From Ovis canadensis (taxonomy: Eukaryota; Chordata; Mammalia; Artiodactyla; Bovidae), in the NCBI RefSeq assembly GCF_042477335.2, contig NC_091263.1:66272501-66336500 (forward strand): DNA of 64,000 bases. The letters are read 5' to 3'. Below are positions 51,669 to 62,482 of this stretch, in pieces (positions within the stretch are counted from its first letter, which is position 1; each line of letters opens with the position of its first letter). Under the pieces are notes generated by a model that was not told the DNA's origin, did no database searches, and was given only the letters and a program-made list of their open reading frames with translations. Made by a program: the position numbers and the translations under genes.

Positions 51669-52851
51669 GGAGGGGGAAGAAGAGGGACATGAGTTGTGGG
51701 ACAGAGAACAAGGGGCTCTGTCTGTCTCCCCCGGGAGGCGCTGCAGTGCTGGGGCCGCTGCTATTTACAGCCAAGGACTGAGACACTGGTGGGAGCAGGC
51801 GCCGGACTCAGACTTGGCTTCAGGACATAAGCTAAATCTCCCAGACCTACCTCGAAAGGCCCCTGAGACCTACTATGGGGGAGTGACCCTGCTTTTCCTC
51901 ACCCCAGCTCCCTGTGATGTCACTGGGCAAGAGTCACGATCAGGAAAGCACTAGAGGCAGCTTCCGTGGGGCCACTCCCAAGTCATTGTTGGAACGTATA
52001 GAATAGGTATCCCAGTGTTGGGGGGCAGGGATCGGGGGGCTCTGTGGGATAAGGGAAGGGAGTATACTTTTGAGTGTCTTCCTTCATCATTCCGATACTC
52101 TTTGACAGCTTCTGTTTTTTTTTTAAAAAAAAAAATAGCCCTTTTATGAGTCAAGGAGTATGGAATTCATGTTGCCCGGGCCCCCCAAGTATGGGGAGGG
52201 GCTGGAAGCCCCTGGCATTAGAAAGGAGTGGGTGCTGGCAGAGATGACTACAGCGTGTGTTTTCGGGAGGCAGCAGCGTGGTGGGTTTTGAAGGTAAAAC
52301 TTTGAGTTTATCATGTTTTAATTTGAGGGACAGGGAGAGATGGGTTATCACCAGTTCCCCCTCATCTCACCCCACAGAAGTGGGGATCTCAAAGGAACAC
52401 CTCCCAAGGAGCTGGGGCTGAGTGGATTGATTCCAGACAGGGCTGTTTGGTGCCTGTTCATCCCTACCCTTAGGCGCTGGCTTCCTCACCATCTCTGCTC
52501 CACTGGGGTGTTGCCAAGTTTTTCTTATATTCAAGAGTCAGTCTCCCCTCTTGCCTCAGCTTCCTGTTCTGGGGGTGGGGAGGAAATCAGTGATACTGGA
52601 GATGACTGGTTGCTATGTTATGGGTTTGAGTTGCTTTTGACTATAAAACAATCTTGTTAGAAAAAGTATATGGGGAGGAGGGGAACAGGAGAAGGCCTCT
52701 ACCCCCACACACACACTGAGACCCATCTGAATTGGTCTCCAATCTTGTTTGTAGGGATTCTGTTGGTTGAATGCCTGAAAAGGGAGGTGGGATGGCCTTC
52801 AGATCATACCAGCTCAGCTAGCATTGCTAACCAACTGTTGCAGGCTCTGAA

Positions 52852-52857
52852 AATAAA
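52852..52857 (+). terminator. Distal polyadenylation signal of CDC25A
   Basis: AATAAA in tgaaaataaaaacaatc, about 1.79 kb after the stop, followed by a cttgaaccc and tgcctgcctcatg stretch. Likely main 3' end. Confidence 0.65.
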
Positions 52858-53434
52858 AACAATCTTGAACCCATGCTCTCTGCCTGCCTCATGATGGATT
52901 TAAAGGGAACTGTGAGTCTCTAAAGACCTGGGACCACACCTGGCTAAAAGCACTGGCTAGAGGCAGTGACATTTTCTCAAGATGCCAAAGAGCTGTCATG
53001 TGGCCTGACATCAGGCTTGGCCAGATGACCTTCAGTTACTCCCCTGAGTCCAAAAGCAAGCTTGTGATTCAGATTGATTGACAAGATGAAATGGGGATAG
53101 GAAAAGCCTGCCTGGACTTCTTGACATTCCCTGACAAGATGTATTAATTCATAGGATTGAGCAACAGGCCAGAGGAGGGACCAGTGTAAAGGAGATAGGC
53201 GTTTCAGTTGTGTTCTGAAGGAGCCAGAGAGGACACTGCAGAAGGAAGTCAGGCACATGGTGAGTCATGGGCCCACACGCAACCAGAGAAACTTGGATGT
53301 GCGATGCTGGGGGCTGCTGCCAGAGTGGATAACAGCTGGAGCGAAGGTCTATTACAAAATAGAGTGGAGCCTGGATAGCAGTGCATTCGTACTCCTTTAC
53401 ATTCCACCCATTGTCCCACCTCAAGCCACACCTT

Positions 53435-53510
53435 TTTTGGGATCTTAGTTGCCCAATCAGCAGAGAAAGTGTGGAGTCCTAAACAATGGACCATTCCCTC
53501 AGTCTTCAGA
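53435..53510 (-). mobile_element. CHR-type SINE remnant
   Basis: ttttttgggatcttagttgc, gtgtggagtcctaaacaatg and ggaccattccctc, diverged and reverse-oriented. Confidence 0.6.
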
Positions 53511-53722
53511 CACAATTCCCTTCTGGTTTGCCTCTTTAGTAGAGGCCTGATCCCAGCCTTTAAAAAAAAGATTATAAGATGATTTGTTAAGGAAGGCAAT
53601 TTGTGATACCAAAGTCCATTGGGTATTACTGTTACTGTGCTCAAAGATTTGGAAGGGAGAGCACATCCCCAGAGTGAGCACTAGTCTCCCCACTGCCTCT
53701 TCCAGATGGTTTATTAACCCAG

Positions 53723-53920
53723 GCTTCCCTGGTGGCTCAGAGGATAAAGCATCTGCCTGCAATGCAGGAGACCAGGGTTCGATCCCTGGGTTGGGAAGAT
53801 CCCCTGGAGAAGGAAATGGCAACCCACTCCAGTATTCTTGCCTGGGGAATCCCACGGACAGAGGAGCCTGGTGGGCTACAGTCCATGGGGTCACAAAGAA
53901 TCCGACACGACCAAGCGACC
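53723..53920 (+). mobile_element. Bov-tA SINE
   Basis: ggcttccctggtggctcaga, ggttcgatccctgggttggg, ctacagtccatggggtcaca, ccgacacgaccaagcgac. The left arm of an inverted pair. Confidence 0.95.
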
Positions 53921-54012
53921 GACTCTTGGTGACCCTATGGACTAACCGACAGGCTCCTCTGTCCATGGGATTCTCCAGGCAAGAATACTGGGGTGGGCTG
54001 CCATATCCTCAT
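53921..54012 (-). mobile_element. Bov-tA tail in opposite orientation
   Basis: ttggtgaccctatggactaa, ggctcctctgtccatgggat and tctccaggcaagaatactgg are the reverse complement of the tail of the preceding SINE, directly adjacent to it. Confidence 0.88.
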
Positions 54013-54013
54013 A

Positions 54014-54068
54014 TGTATGTATGTATATATACACATACATTTAAAGAGAGTTTTATATATATATATAG
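54014..54068. repeat. AT-rich (TATG)n/(TA)n simple repeat
   Basis: atatgtatgtatgtatatat followed by a (TA)n run at the end of the inverted SINE pair. Confidence 0.85.
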
Positions 54069-54762
54069 GCAGGTGATTTTCAACCACATGTAAAATCACA
54101 TGGCTGTAGTCAGTTTAACCCATCCCATACTGCAGTTCCTTCCCAAAGACCCCATATTCCTAATGAGAAGATTTGAACATTCTGATTAGTTAGACCACAG
54201 ACTAAGTTGCATGGCGAAAATAGTTCAATATCCACAATATCTACAACTATATTATTTGTACACATTTAAAAGCATATAAAATGCCCCAAAATATTGCAGC
54301 CTTGTTAATCTGCTATTCCCCAATACAAAGTAGAAAGTTACCCCCCCCAAAAAAAAAACTGGGAAAAAAATGAAAGCATATTAAATGTTATTTAGATATG
54401 CTTTTTCTCAGTCTTTCACAATGAAATGTTATTAGAACTCTTCAACATCTATTTCTGTATCATTTGCTAGTTTCCTTGGACCTATCTTTTACCCAGTTTA
54501 TATGAAGTGACAGCACTTTATTCATTTATGAAAAACTGCGCCAAGACAAAGTATCCATTCTGGTAATTAGGGTTTTCTTACTTGTCATGTCAGTGTATGT
54601 TAATGATTTCTATAAGATGCCTACCTTTTTTAATGAGAAATTTCAGACATATAAATGTACACTAAGTAGACTTCTCTGCCAGTCACACAGCTTCAATATC
54701 AACTCAGCCAGTCTTTCCTCCTCACCTCATACCACACATTGCTTTTTAAATTTACTTTGAGA
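54069..54762. other. Intergenic, nothing recognised
   Basis: AT-rich, no gene seen. Confidence 0.4.
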
Positions 54763-54885
54763 GAGTTCTTTGGCAGTCCAGTGGTTAGGACTGCACATTT
54801 CTACTGCAGGGGGCACAGGTTCAATCCCTGGTCAAGGAACTAAGATCCTGCATGCTATGTGGAACAACCAAAAATAAGTGAGCAG
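54763..54885 (+). mobile_element. CHR-type SINE
   Basis: ttctttggcagtccagtggt, ggttcaatccctggtcaagg, actaagatcctgcatgct. Confidence 0.85.
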
Positions 54886-55812
54886 GTAGTACTTCTGGAT
54901 TATTGCAAAAGCCAGCTGGTCTCCTATCAGGCCTGTTGTCACAGTCACCTTGCTAAAGTGAAGAATTAGTTCAAACTATTCTTCCTTGAGAATTTAATTG
55001 CCTATAAAATGAAATCTGAACTGTAGCCCATGTGCTAAGATATAACCGCAGCCTTATCTACATTCATCTTAAGCTTCCATCACAGGGTGGGATTCTGTTT
55101 TCACCCTGCCCTCTGAACTTAGCTTGTTAGAGCTGGAAGCACTCCATGGAGAAAGTTTACATGTAGTAAACAGTGGGCACCCACAAGTTTGAGGGCTGGT
55201 TAACTGAAAACCTTGGGCAAAACAACACATTAAAAAAAAAAAAAAGAGGGCACCTGTGTGCCAGGCCTGATGCTTTGGTTCAGGTAAGAATTTTCAGAGG
55301 ACATAAGGATGTATAAAAAATAGTTCAACACTCATATTCCACACACAGCTTAAGAATAAACACCATGGCTGAAGTCCCCTGCCTATCCCAGCCTTGTTAT
55401 AAACCCTCTAGTCTTCCCCCATCCTTCTTGAGCTAACCATTATCCTTCACTGGCATGACTTATTTCCTAAGCAAGAGGTACATAATGGTTTTTCATGTTT
55501 AAAACTTCACCTAAGTCTCTCCATCCTGTGTGCATTTATCTGTAACTCTGGTTTTGACTACTCTGCCGCTCACACAACCACGTAAGGGCACTTGTCCAGG
55601 AAGGTCATGAGTTAGTAGTGACTCACCAGATCAACCTCTCCAGAAAGGAACCTGGAAGTAAGCCGCTTCTCTCCGGGGCCTGATCTCAGGGATCACAAAG
55701 GGCCATTGAGGTGCCCTGTGGCCACCTCTGTCCCAACATTTGGATACCCTGATACCCACTTCAGGTCTACTGGGAAGGAGGACTTATACGTGGAAGAAGA
55801 GCTGGGTTGTGT
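54886..55812. other. Intergenic, nothing recognised
   Basis: No gene seen. An A-run lies at 55231-55245. Confidence 0.4.
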
Positions 55813-56048
55813 TGTTTTGTTTTTTACTGCACTGGGTACTTCTTGCTGTTTGAGGGCGGCAGATAGGGGCTTCTCATCACAGTGGCCTCTTGTTGCGGAG
55901 CATGGGCTCTAGGGCACTTAGGCTGAACAGCTGCGATGCGTGGGCTTAGTTACCTAGAAACGTGGGGTCTTCCTGGGCCCGGGATCAAACCCGCGTGCCC
56001 TGCATTGTCAAAGCGGATTCTAAGCCACTGGGCCACCAGGGAAACCCA
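55813..56048 (-). mobile_element. CHR-2-like SINE
   Basis: ttttttactgcactgggtac, gcggagcatgggctctaggg, gggcccgggatcaaacccgc, gccactgggccaccaggg. Confidence 0.85.
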
Positions 56049-56504
56049 CAAAGAGCTGTTTCTATTATGTGCTCATTCAACAGACATTCGAATTGTGCCA
56101 GGCCCTGGAGATAAGGAGGTGGATACGATGCAGGTTCGCCTTCAGAAAGCTCACTGACTAATGAATGGAATAGTCACTTAAAGATCAGGAGCCTTTGGGA
56201 GTAACACTTGGGTATAACAGAAGCTACAATAAAAGACAGGTTCAGAGGAAATGGCACCCAAGAGGAGTGATAGGAAGCGTACAAGAGGTGACCTTTAAGC
56301 CTCATCTTGAAGTCTCAGGAGAGGGCATCCCAGGAATAACTAAATGCCACAAAGGTGACAGCATGCATTCATTGAACGTAGGGAGGCAAGAATGAGGTCT
56401 AGGGGTCAGGGGCAGTGAAGAGGGACATTCCTTCAATGTGGAGCTGGGGGCTCTGCTTCAGGGATGTCAGAGCAGGACTTCTCAAAGAAACGCAAGAGGA
56501 ACAG

Positions 56505-56582
56505 GTTAAAAGGATTCTGACTCCGTAGGGCTGGGGCCTAAAGTCTGCATTTCTAACAAGCGCTCCTGATGCTGCAGGACAA
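56505..56582. repeat. MER5A-like fragment
   Basis: ggattctgactccgtagggc, ctgcatttctaacaagcg and ctcctgatgctgcagg match the MER5A 3' portion. Confidence 0.65.
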
Positions 56583-56759
56583 CACTTTAAACAACCAGCT
56601 TGTGAGAAGCAGTCCAGTCGCTGAGGGCAGAGCAGAGGCTGGCTGGCTGGTGAGGAGAGATAAGGGCACTGGAGAGAAGGGCAGTAGGCGTGAGGATCTG
56701 GTGAGGCTGGCGGGGGAGGGGGGGCCCTCACTCCTAAACTGAGGAACTGGGTAGACCCT

Positions 56760-56950
56760 TGGCATGTGTGCGACTCCGCAACCCTATGCACTGTAGCCCG
56801 CCAGGCTCCTCTGTCCATGGGATTTCCCAGGCAAGAATCCTGGAGTGGGTTGCCACGCCCTCCTCCAGGGGGCCTTCCCAACCCAGGGATCAAACCCGTG
56901 TCTCAGGTCTGCCTGCACTGGCAGGTGGGTTCTTTACCACTAGCATCACC
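56760..56950 (-). mobile_element. Bov-tA SINE, left arm of inverted pair
   Basis: gtgtgcgactccgcaaccct, aggcaagaatcctggagtgg, aacccagggatcaaacccgt, ttctttaccactagcatcac. Confidence 0.93.
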
Positions 56951-56952
56951 TT

Positions 56953-57115
56953 GGGCCTCCCTGGTGGCTCAGCTGGTAAAGAATCCGCCTGCAATGCAAG
57001 AGACCCCGGTTCAATTCCTGGGTCAGGAAGATCCCCTGGAGAAGGAAACAGCTACCCACTCCAGTATTCTGACCTGGAGAATTCCATGGACTATTCCATG
57101 GGGTAAGAGACCGAC
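56953..57115 (+). mobile_element. Bov-tA SINE, right arm of inverted pair
   Basis: Head-to-head with the previous copy: gggcctccctggtggctcag, ggttcaattcctgggtcagg, cactccagtattctgacctg. The tail is shortened by a deletion around ggactattccatggggt. Confidence 0.92.
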
Positions 57116-57631
57116 TGAGTGCCTTTCACAAAGGTCACTGGGAAGACCTTTGGCACTTAGAGCAAAAAATACAGGAGGAAAGGAAGTATGTGCACTGAGG
57201 AACTTTATAAAATTACTGACCTGTATCCCTCATAAATATCAGTGTCACACACAATAGAGGCTAACTTTTCAGATTAAGGAGACTCAAGACATGACAAGTA
57301 AATGAAATATGTGAACCTGAATTGAGTCTGGGACAAAACAGAAACAAAAAGTGCTAGACAGGACATTTTGGGGACAATTATCCAAGCTGAAATACACAGT
57401 ATTAATTAGGTTAAAATATTGTCTCAATGTTACATTTTCTGAATTTTATAATTATATAAGGATATCCTTATTTTTAGGAAATGACACTGAAGGTTAAGGA
57501 CTATGATGTAACCTACTTCCAGATGGTTTAATAAACTCTAACTAAGAGTGTGTGTGTGTGATGGAAACAAAGGATAAGAAAGCAAATGGGGCAAATGTTA
57601 AAAATAAATAACTCTCAGTAAGGAGGGTAGG

Positions 57632-57870
57632 GCTTCTCCTGCAGCTCAGTGGTACCTCCACAGTCGGTAAAGAATCTGCCTGCAATGCAGGAATCCGCCT
57701 GCAATGCAGGAGACCCGGGTTCGATTCCTGGGTCCGGAATATCCCCTGGCGAAGGAAATGTCAACACATTTCAGCATTCTTGCCTGGAAAATCCCAAGGA
57801 CAGAGGAGCCTGATGGGCTACAGTCCATGGGGTCCCAAGAGTCGGACATGACTTAGAGACTTAATCACCA
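57632..57870 (+). mobile_element. Bov-tA SINE with internal duplication
   Basis: The segment aatctgcctgcaatgcagg is followed directly by aatccgcctgcaatgcagg (about 57670-57709), a 19-20 bp tandem duplication within the tRNA-derived part. The rest is typical (ggttcgattcctgggtccgg, gagtcggacatgacttagag). Confidence 0.9.
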
Positions 57871-58119
57871 CCAAAGCGGGTAAGGGACTTCTTTGTACTA
57901 TTTTTGCGACTTTTCTCGAAGTATGATGTTATTTCGAAAGAAAACGTACGAGGAAACAGCAGTGCTGAGCACCGCCTACGTGGACAGGGCGGGTTAAGAC
58001 AGTGGATTGTACAGATTCTGGGTGGTCAGGGGGTGAACGCGAGGGGATTGCCCCGGAGAAGTATCCACACTGGGGACAGCAACTTGTCCCAGATGTGCAA
58101 ACGGCAGTTGAAAGGACTG

Positions 58120-58420
58120 GTGTAGGACAGAGGTCTCTGTGGCGGCGGAGACCCGAGAGAAGGGGAGCAGGAGGCGGGAGGGAGGTCAGCTCCAGCGGGG
58201 AGAGGGAGGGAGAAGGCGTGGGTCCGAAGGCCCAGTGCCCCCAAGGGAGGGCCACAGAGATGTAAACTCCGCCGCCTGGGGCCGGAATGTCGCTGAGACC
58301 TTGGTGAACAAAGGCTGCCCACATTGGGCGGGGGCGGAGGCGGAGGCGGGAACAGCTACTGGAGCTGGGTGATCTCGGGCAGTTCTCAGACCCTGTGACA
58401 GTGACCTAGCGGCAGGGATG
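58120..58420. promoter_or_regulatory. GC-rich, CpG-containing segment, possible regulatory element
   Basis: Contains gtggcggcggagacccgaga and gggcgggggcggaggcggag, higher in G+C and CpG than the surroundings. No exon is identified with it. It could be an enhancer, or a promoter of a non-coding transcript. Confidence 0.35.
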
Positions 58421-58707
58421 GGGGGTGGGGATTACCTTGGTGATTCTAAGACCTCAAGACTGTGGTCTTTCTAATTTCCATGTGATGACGCCTGGAAGTC
58501 GTGTAAGGCCCAGGGCTCCCTGTTTGCACACTCTGAGAACCAAGAGATCAGCTCTTCGGAGGCTAGCACCTTCCAGGGATGGACAAGGGGGTTCAGCAAT
58601 TCTTGCGGCAAAGTCAAATCCCCCAGCCTGGCGCCTCCGCCCACATTTCCTTTGTTCTCTCCTTTCTCTGGGCTTGTAGGCGCGATCGCGGCAATAACCA
58701 GGCTACG

Positions 58708-58721
58708 CCACCAGGTGGCGA
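58708..58721 (+). promoter_or_regulatory. CTCF-like binding site
   Basis: CCACCAGGTGGCGA in a unique, CpG-containing stretch. It fits the CTCF core CCASYAGRKGGCRS at all or nearly all positions. It lies between CDC25A and the next gene (MAP4 by human synteny). Confidence 0.6.
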
Positions 58722-59247
58722 CGGTGCCCCAAAGTTAACCTCCTCAAGCATCTGCCTTCCAGCCGCTCTTCCCGGAATCAGCGACTGGGAGGAGCTGCGT
58801 GTCTCCAGGAGCCCCCCACCGCTCCCTGGCTTCCAGCTGCATTCAAGACCGTCCTCTCTGCTCCAGTGCAGGCAAAGCTGTGGCTCCCTTTTCAGCCTGC
58901 AATTCCTAGTAGCCTAGTTTGAAAGTATGCTTCGTGTACCACAAAGCAGGGACACCAAAAGGGGAAACAAAAAGAGGATTCAGGTGGGTTATCAGTGTAT
59001 ACTTTTTCAATAAATACGTCAAAGTAGTCATGGAAGAACAACTGATCTTTGTTGGGTCTCTCTATACTTCATTGTAGTTTATTTTGGATGACACGGACCA
59101 GAATCCATCTCAGTCTTCAGTATCTAATCCCTTCCCTCTTGGGTGGTCCTGACCAAATGCTAGGCCCTAACCAAGAAATAAGAAGATCTATGTTTCAATC
59201 CTGGCTCTGCCCCTAACTAGCTGTGTGCCTTTCTGGACTTCAGAGGT

Positions 59248-59931
59248 CTATTTCCTTTCATTTGACCTAGACCTGCTAGGTCTAGAAAGATCTAGAAAGA
59301 ACCAGACAGCTTGTGATTTCTCTCCTGAGACAGTGATCTCTCTCTTCTGTCTCTAGAAAGGGACCTGCTCTGGCTGCAGAAGAAGCATCTCCATCTTGGA
59401 GATGTGCATGGAGATGAAGGACTCCTCCCGTAATCATCTGGAGGGCAACAACCCCAAGAAGGAGGTGGGCCATGATTTCTGCTTCTCTTTTCACCATTTG
59501 AGAGCTCCGCTCTTCCTTGGCAGCCACAGTGTTCTGTCTAGCTCTCAGACAGCATCATCTGCACCTCCAGGATCTTCAAATTCAACAAAAGCCAAGCCAA
59601 GAGGGTCACACTTTGCAGTGGTCTATAATTACCCAAAGTGAAAGTCACTCAGTCGTGTCTGACTCTTTGTGACCCCCATGGACTGTACAGTCCATGGAAT
59701 TTTCCAGGCCAGAATACTGGAGCGGGTAGCCTTTCTTTCCCTTCTCCAGGGGATCTTCCCAACCCAGGGGTCAAAGCCAGGTCTTCCACATTGCAGGCGG
59801 ATTCTTTACCAGCTGAGCCACAAGGGAAGCCCCTAAGAGCCAGAAGCTTGTTCCAGTTCTGTCTTGTTACCACTGTTTCCAAGATTACCTGCATTAACTT
59901 GACAGTCCAATGGACCAGAATCGCGAAGTCT
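59248..59931 (-). pseudogene. SRSF3: SRSF3 processed pseudogene split by a SINE
   Basis: The minus strand follows the coding sequence of the splicing factor SRSF3 without introns. The N-terminal RRM start lies at about 59931-59838 ([20 protein letters not shown]-like). Then comes a Bov-tA insertion, and the rest runs to a stop at 59250-59248. Diagnostic stretches are [20 protein letters not shown] (here [20 protein letters not shown]), an RDDY-like stretch, [20 protein letters not shown] and the final SNERK-like end. In-frame stops, small deletions and an altered start codon show it is dead. The intronless structure shows it arose by retrotransposition. No poly-A tail is visible, since other sequence (a MIR-like stretch) follows the stop. 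Confidence 0.9.
59637..59834 (-). mobile_element. Bov-tA SINE inside the SRSF3 pseudogene
   Basis: gtgaaagtcactcagtcgtg, ttttccaggccagaatactg, ttctttaccagctgagccac, aagggaagcccc. It interrupts the RRM-coding part of the retrocopy, so it inserted later. Confidence 0.93.
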
Positions 59932-59934
59932 TTT

Positions 59935-61428
59935 GAGACCTTGGGTTAAAAATGGGGAGGTTCAAATCCACACACCCTAGGCTGGGTCTTCCTGGTCCCC
60001 TCCCGCCTGGCACCCCTGGATGCTCTCACACACTAGGCATCCATGAAATTGGCAGCAGGTCTTATCTAATAAAGAATGGGCTTGGACAGCACCCCCACCC
60101 CTCTGACCCAGGACTCCTCTCCCTTTCTTGTGACCCTGTTCTCACCTCTGCTGACATCCCTGAGGAATGCCCCTCTTTTCCAGAGAATTCATTTAGCCTT
60201 GTAAAAATGAACAATATAATTATTGAAATTTAAAACTCAATTGATGAGTTAAATTACAGATTAGACCCAGCTGAAGAGACAATGCACTGGAGAAATATTC
60301 CAGAAAATTCTTTAGAATGTAACAGTAAGACAGATGGTTATCGTGCTTATACTGATGAGGAGAGTAGGAAAGAGGTAGAAAGAGAGAAGAAACAGAATAT
60401 AATGAAAAGGTCTCACTACAGCAAATTTGAGTCCCCAAAGGAAAGAACAGAGAAAATGGAAGAAAGTTACTTTTTAAAGGAAGAGTGCCTGATGAAAAAC
60501 TTGAATCCACAAAATCAAGAAAACCCATGAATCCTAAACAGAGTAAATGAGAAGAAAGCCACAGCTGGGCACATAATGTGGGCAGAATACCAACGATGGA
60601 GGATCTTGGGCTCATTCTGGATTGAAAGCCAGAGCATTTAACACAGGGACAATTTAACAGCTGTTCACCAGCAACAATGGGAGACTTGAGACCAGAGGAG
60701 GCTGTCCACAAACGGTAGATGGTCAAGTTAGAATGTGTAACTGGAGAAACCGCCTTGCAAGAATGAGAGTGAAAGGAAGAGAATTACAGATAAACAAGAA
60801 CAGCGAGTTCCCCACCAAGAAAACCAAACTAGATGAACTTCCAAAGGATACGCTTCAAAAGCATGGGAAAGAATCCCAGGAGGTCAGTGATGCCGCAGGA
60901 CCTGGGGACCAAGCACAGTGGTCAATACACAGATGTGAGTGTGGGAACAGGGTAGGTGGGCACTGCTGGCTCACACGCCCCCTCTAGGCTGTGTGCTCCG
61001 GAGACCAGGGACCATGGACGCATAGCAGACAGACAGACTCTGAGAGTGCCCCACAGCCTCACAAGACTTCCACTCAGAATCTGCGCCATCCTGTTCCCTG
61101 GAGACTGTTAGGAGCGTTATTTTCAGAGAGAAGTCTGGTTAGGTTAATGAAGGTAGTTCTGACATCTTCTTTCAATATAATTCTTGTAAGTGGTGTGTTA
61201 CACATTATTGCAATCTTTGGTATTTTTCAAATACAAACCAAAAAAAGTGATTTTTATATTGAAACCAAAAGCAATGAATCTTGGGATCCAATAGTCATTT
61301 GATGCTTATATTCATAACAAACACCCGTGGCTTCAGGTTAGAAAAAAACAAAGGCTTTGCGCTGGCTGCCAAAGCAAAGCCATCCTCCTCAGTCTAGTTT
61401 TAGCAGGTTTTTTTTTTAAGACATCTTG
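59935..61428 (+). other. Intergenic with L1/HAL1 ORF1-like fossil
   Basis: At 60234-60530 a 98-codon stop-free stretch encodes NSIDELNYRLDPAEE followed by a lysine/glutamate-rich segment (EVEREKKQNIMKRSHYSKFE). It weakly resembles the coiled-coil part of L1/HAL1 ORF1. Further broken frames follow to about 61290. No intact gene is supported. Confidence 0.4.
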
Positions 61429-61550
61429 GGACTTGCCTGGTGGTCCAGTGTTTAAGATTCCGTTCTTCCAGTGCAGGGGGCCCAGATTCGATCCTTCGTT
61501 GGGAAACTAAGATCCTCCATGCTGCATGACTTGGCCAAAAAAAAAAAAAA
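61429..61550 (+). mobile_element. CHR-type SINE
   Basis: gggacttgcctggtggtcca, cagattcgatccttcgttgg, gacttggcc followed by an A-run of 14. Confidence 0.88.
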
Positions 61551-61736
61551 GACAATTTCATTACTGTTGAAATTGTTTCACTGTGAAAAATAAAAACAGG
61601 ATGGTAATGCTGTTAAGTGTCATGGTCCTTCTCACCCTTCTTCCTAATCACACATGTGGCTCCGAAGAGAGAGCCTCTGTTAAGTTTGTCATATCCTTTT
61701 CTGGATACTTCTCTATGTACTTATAGTATTGATATC

Positions 61737-62003
61737 AGGAGAAGGCAATGGCACCCCACTCCAGTACTCTTGCCTGGAAAATCCCATGGATGGAGGAGCC
61801 TGGTAGGCTGCAGTCCATGGGGTCGTGAAGAGTCGGACACGACTGAGTGACTTCCCTTTCACTTTTCACTTTCATGCATTGGAGAAGGAAGTGGCAACCC
61901 ACTCCAATGTTCTTGCCTGGAGAGTCCCAGGGATGGGGGAGCCTGGTGGGCTGCTGTCTATGGGGTCACACAGAGTCGGACACGACTAAAGTGACTTAGC
62001 ACT
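61737..62003 (+). mobile_element. BOV-A2 dimeric SINE
   Basis: Two BovA monomers (61737-61850 and 61882-61995), each running from ggagaaggcaatggcaccc-like sequence to gagtcggacacgact. They are joined by the diagnostic linker ccctttcacttttcactttc. Confidence 0.93.
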
Positions 62004-62039
62004 TAGTACATATGAATATGGGTGTGTGTCATTTGTATT

Positions 62040-62215
62040 TGTATTCATACACACACATATATCTTTGTATAAGTAGGTTGTATATATGTGTCTACCTATA
62101 TAGTATATGTATATATACATACTACACTAATAAATATATGCATAATACATGCATCATATCTGTATGTCTACATTTATCTCTCTATATATACTATATATAT
62201 AACATAAAATAACAA
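62040..62215. repeat. AT-rich simple repeat region
   Basis: Degenerate (TATA/TATG)n sequence such as tatatatacatactac and tctctatatatactatatat. Confidence 0.75.
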
Positions 62216-62217
62216 AA

Positions 62218-62305
62218 TTTTTATAATTACATTTTATTTATTATTAATTGAAGGATCATTGCTTTACAATATTGTGTTGGTTTCTGCCAAGCATCAACAT
62301 GAATT
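62218..62305 (-). mobile_element. L1 3' fragment
   Basis: cattttatttattattaatt, gaaggatcattgctttacaa, tattgtgttggtttctgcca, the same family as the nested L1 at 22.6 kb. Confidence 0.75.
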
Positions 62306-62421
62306 AAATTTTTTCTGATATGGCAATTTCACTTCCAGAAATTTATTCCTCTGTAAATACTTACATGAGGTATATATACAAGAATGTTCACTGAAGTGTT
62401 ACTTGAATATAAAAAATCAGA

Positions 62422-62482
62422 CATATATATTATATGTGTGTGTGCGTGTGTGTGTATATATATATATAGAGAGAGAGAGACA
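62422..62482. repeat. Compound (TG)n(TA)n(GA)n microsatellite
   Basis: Successive tatgtgtgtgtgcgtgtgtg, tatatatatatata and gagagagagagac blocks. Confidence 0.92.

Larger units (their letters stand above)
51068..52880 (+). other. CDC25A: CDC25A 3'UTR
   Basis: About 1.8 kb from the stop to just after the second AATAAA, similar to the human 3'UTR length. No SINE insertion inside, in contrast to the introns, which suggests constraint. T- and A-runs occur at 51521-51546 and 52110-52136. Confidence 0.75.

Noticed and set aside
53732-53932. Recurring short proteins such as those with [13 protein letters not shown]
   Set aside because: They are translations of Bov-tA SINEs, repeated wherever a copy occurs in that orientation.
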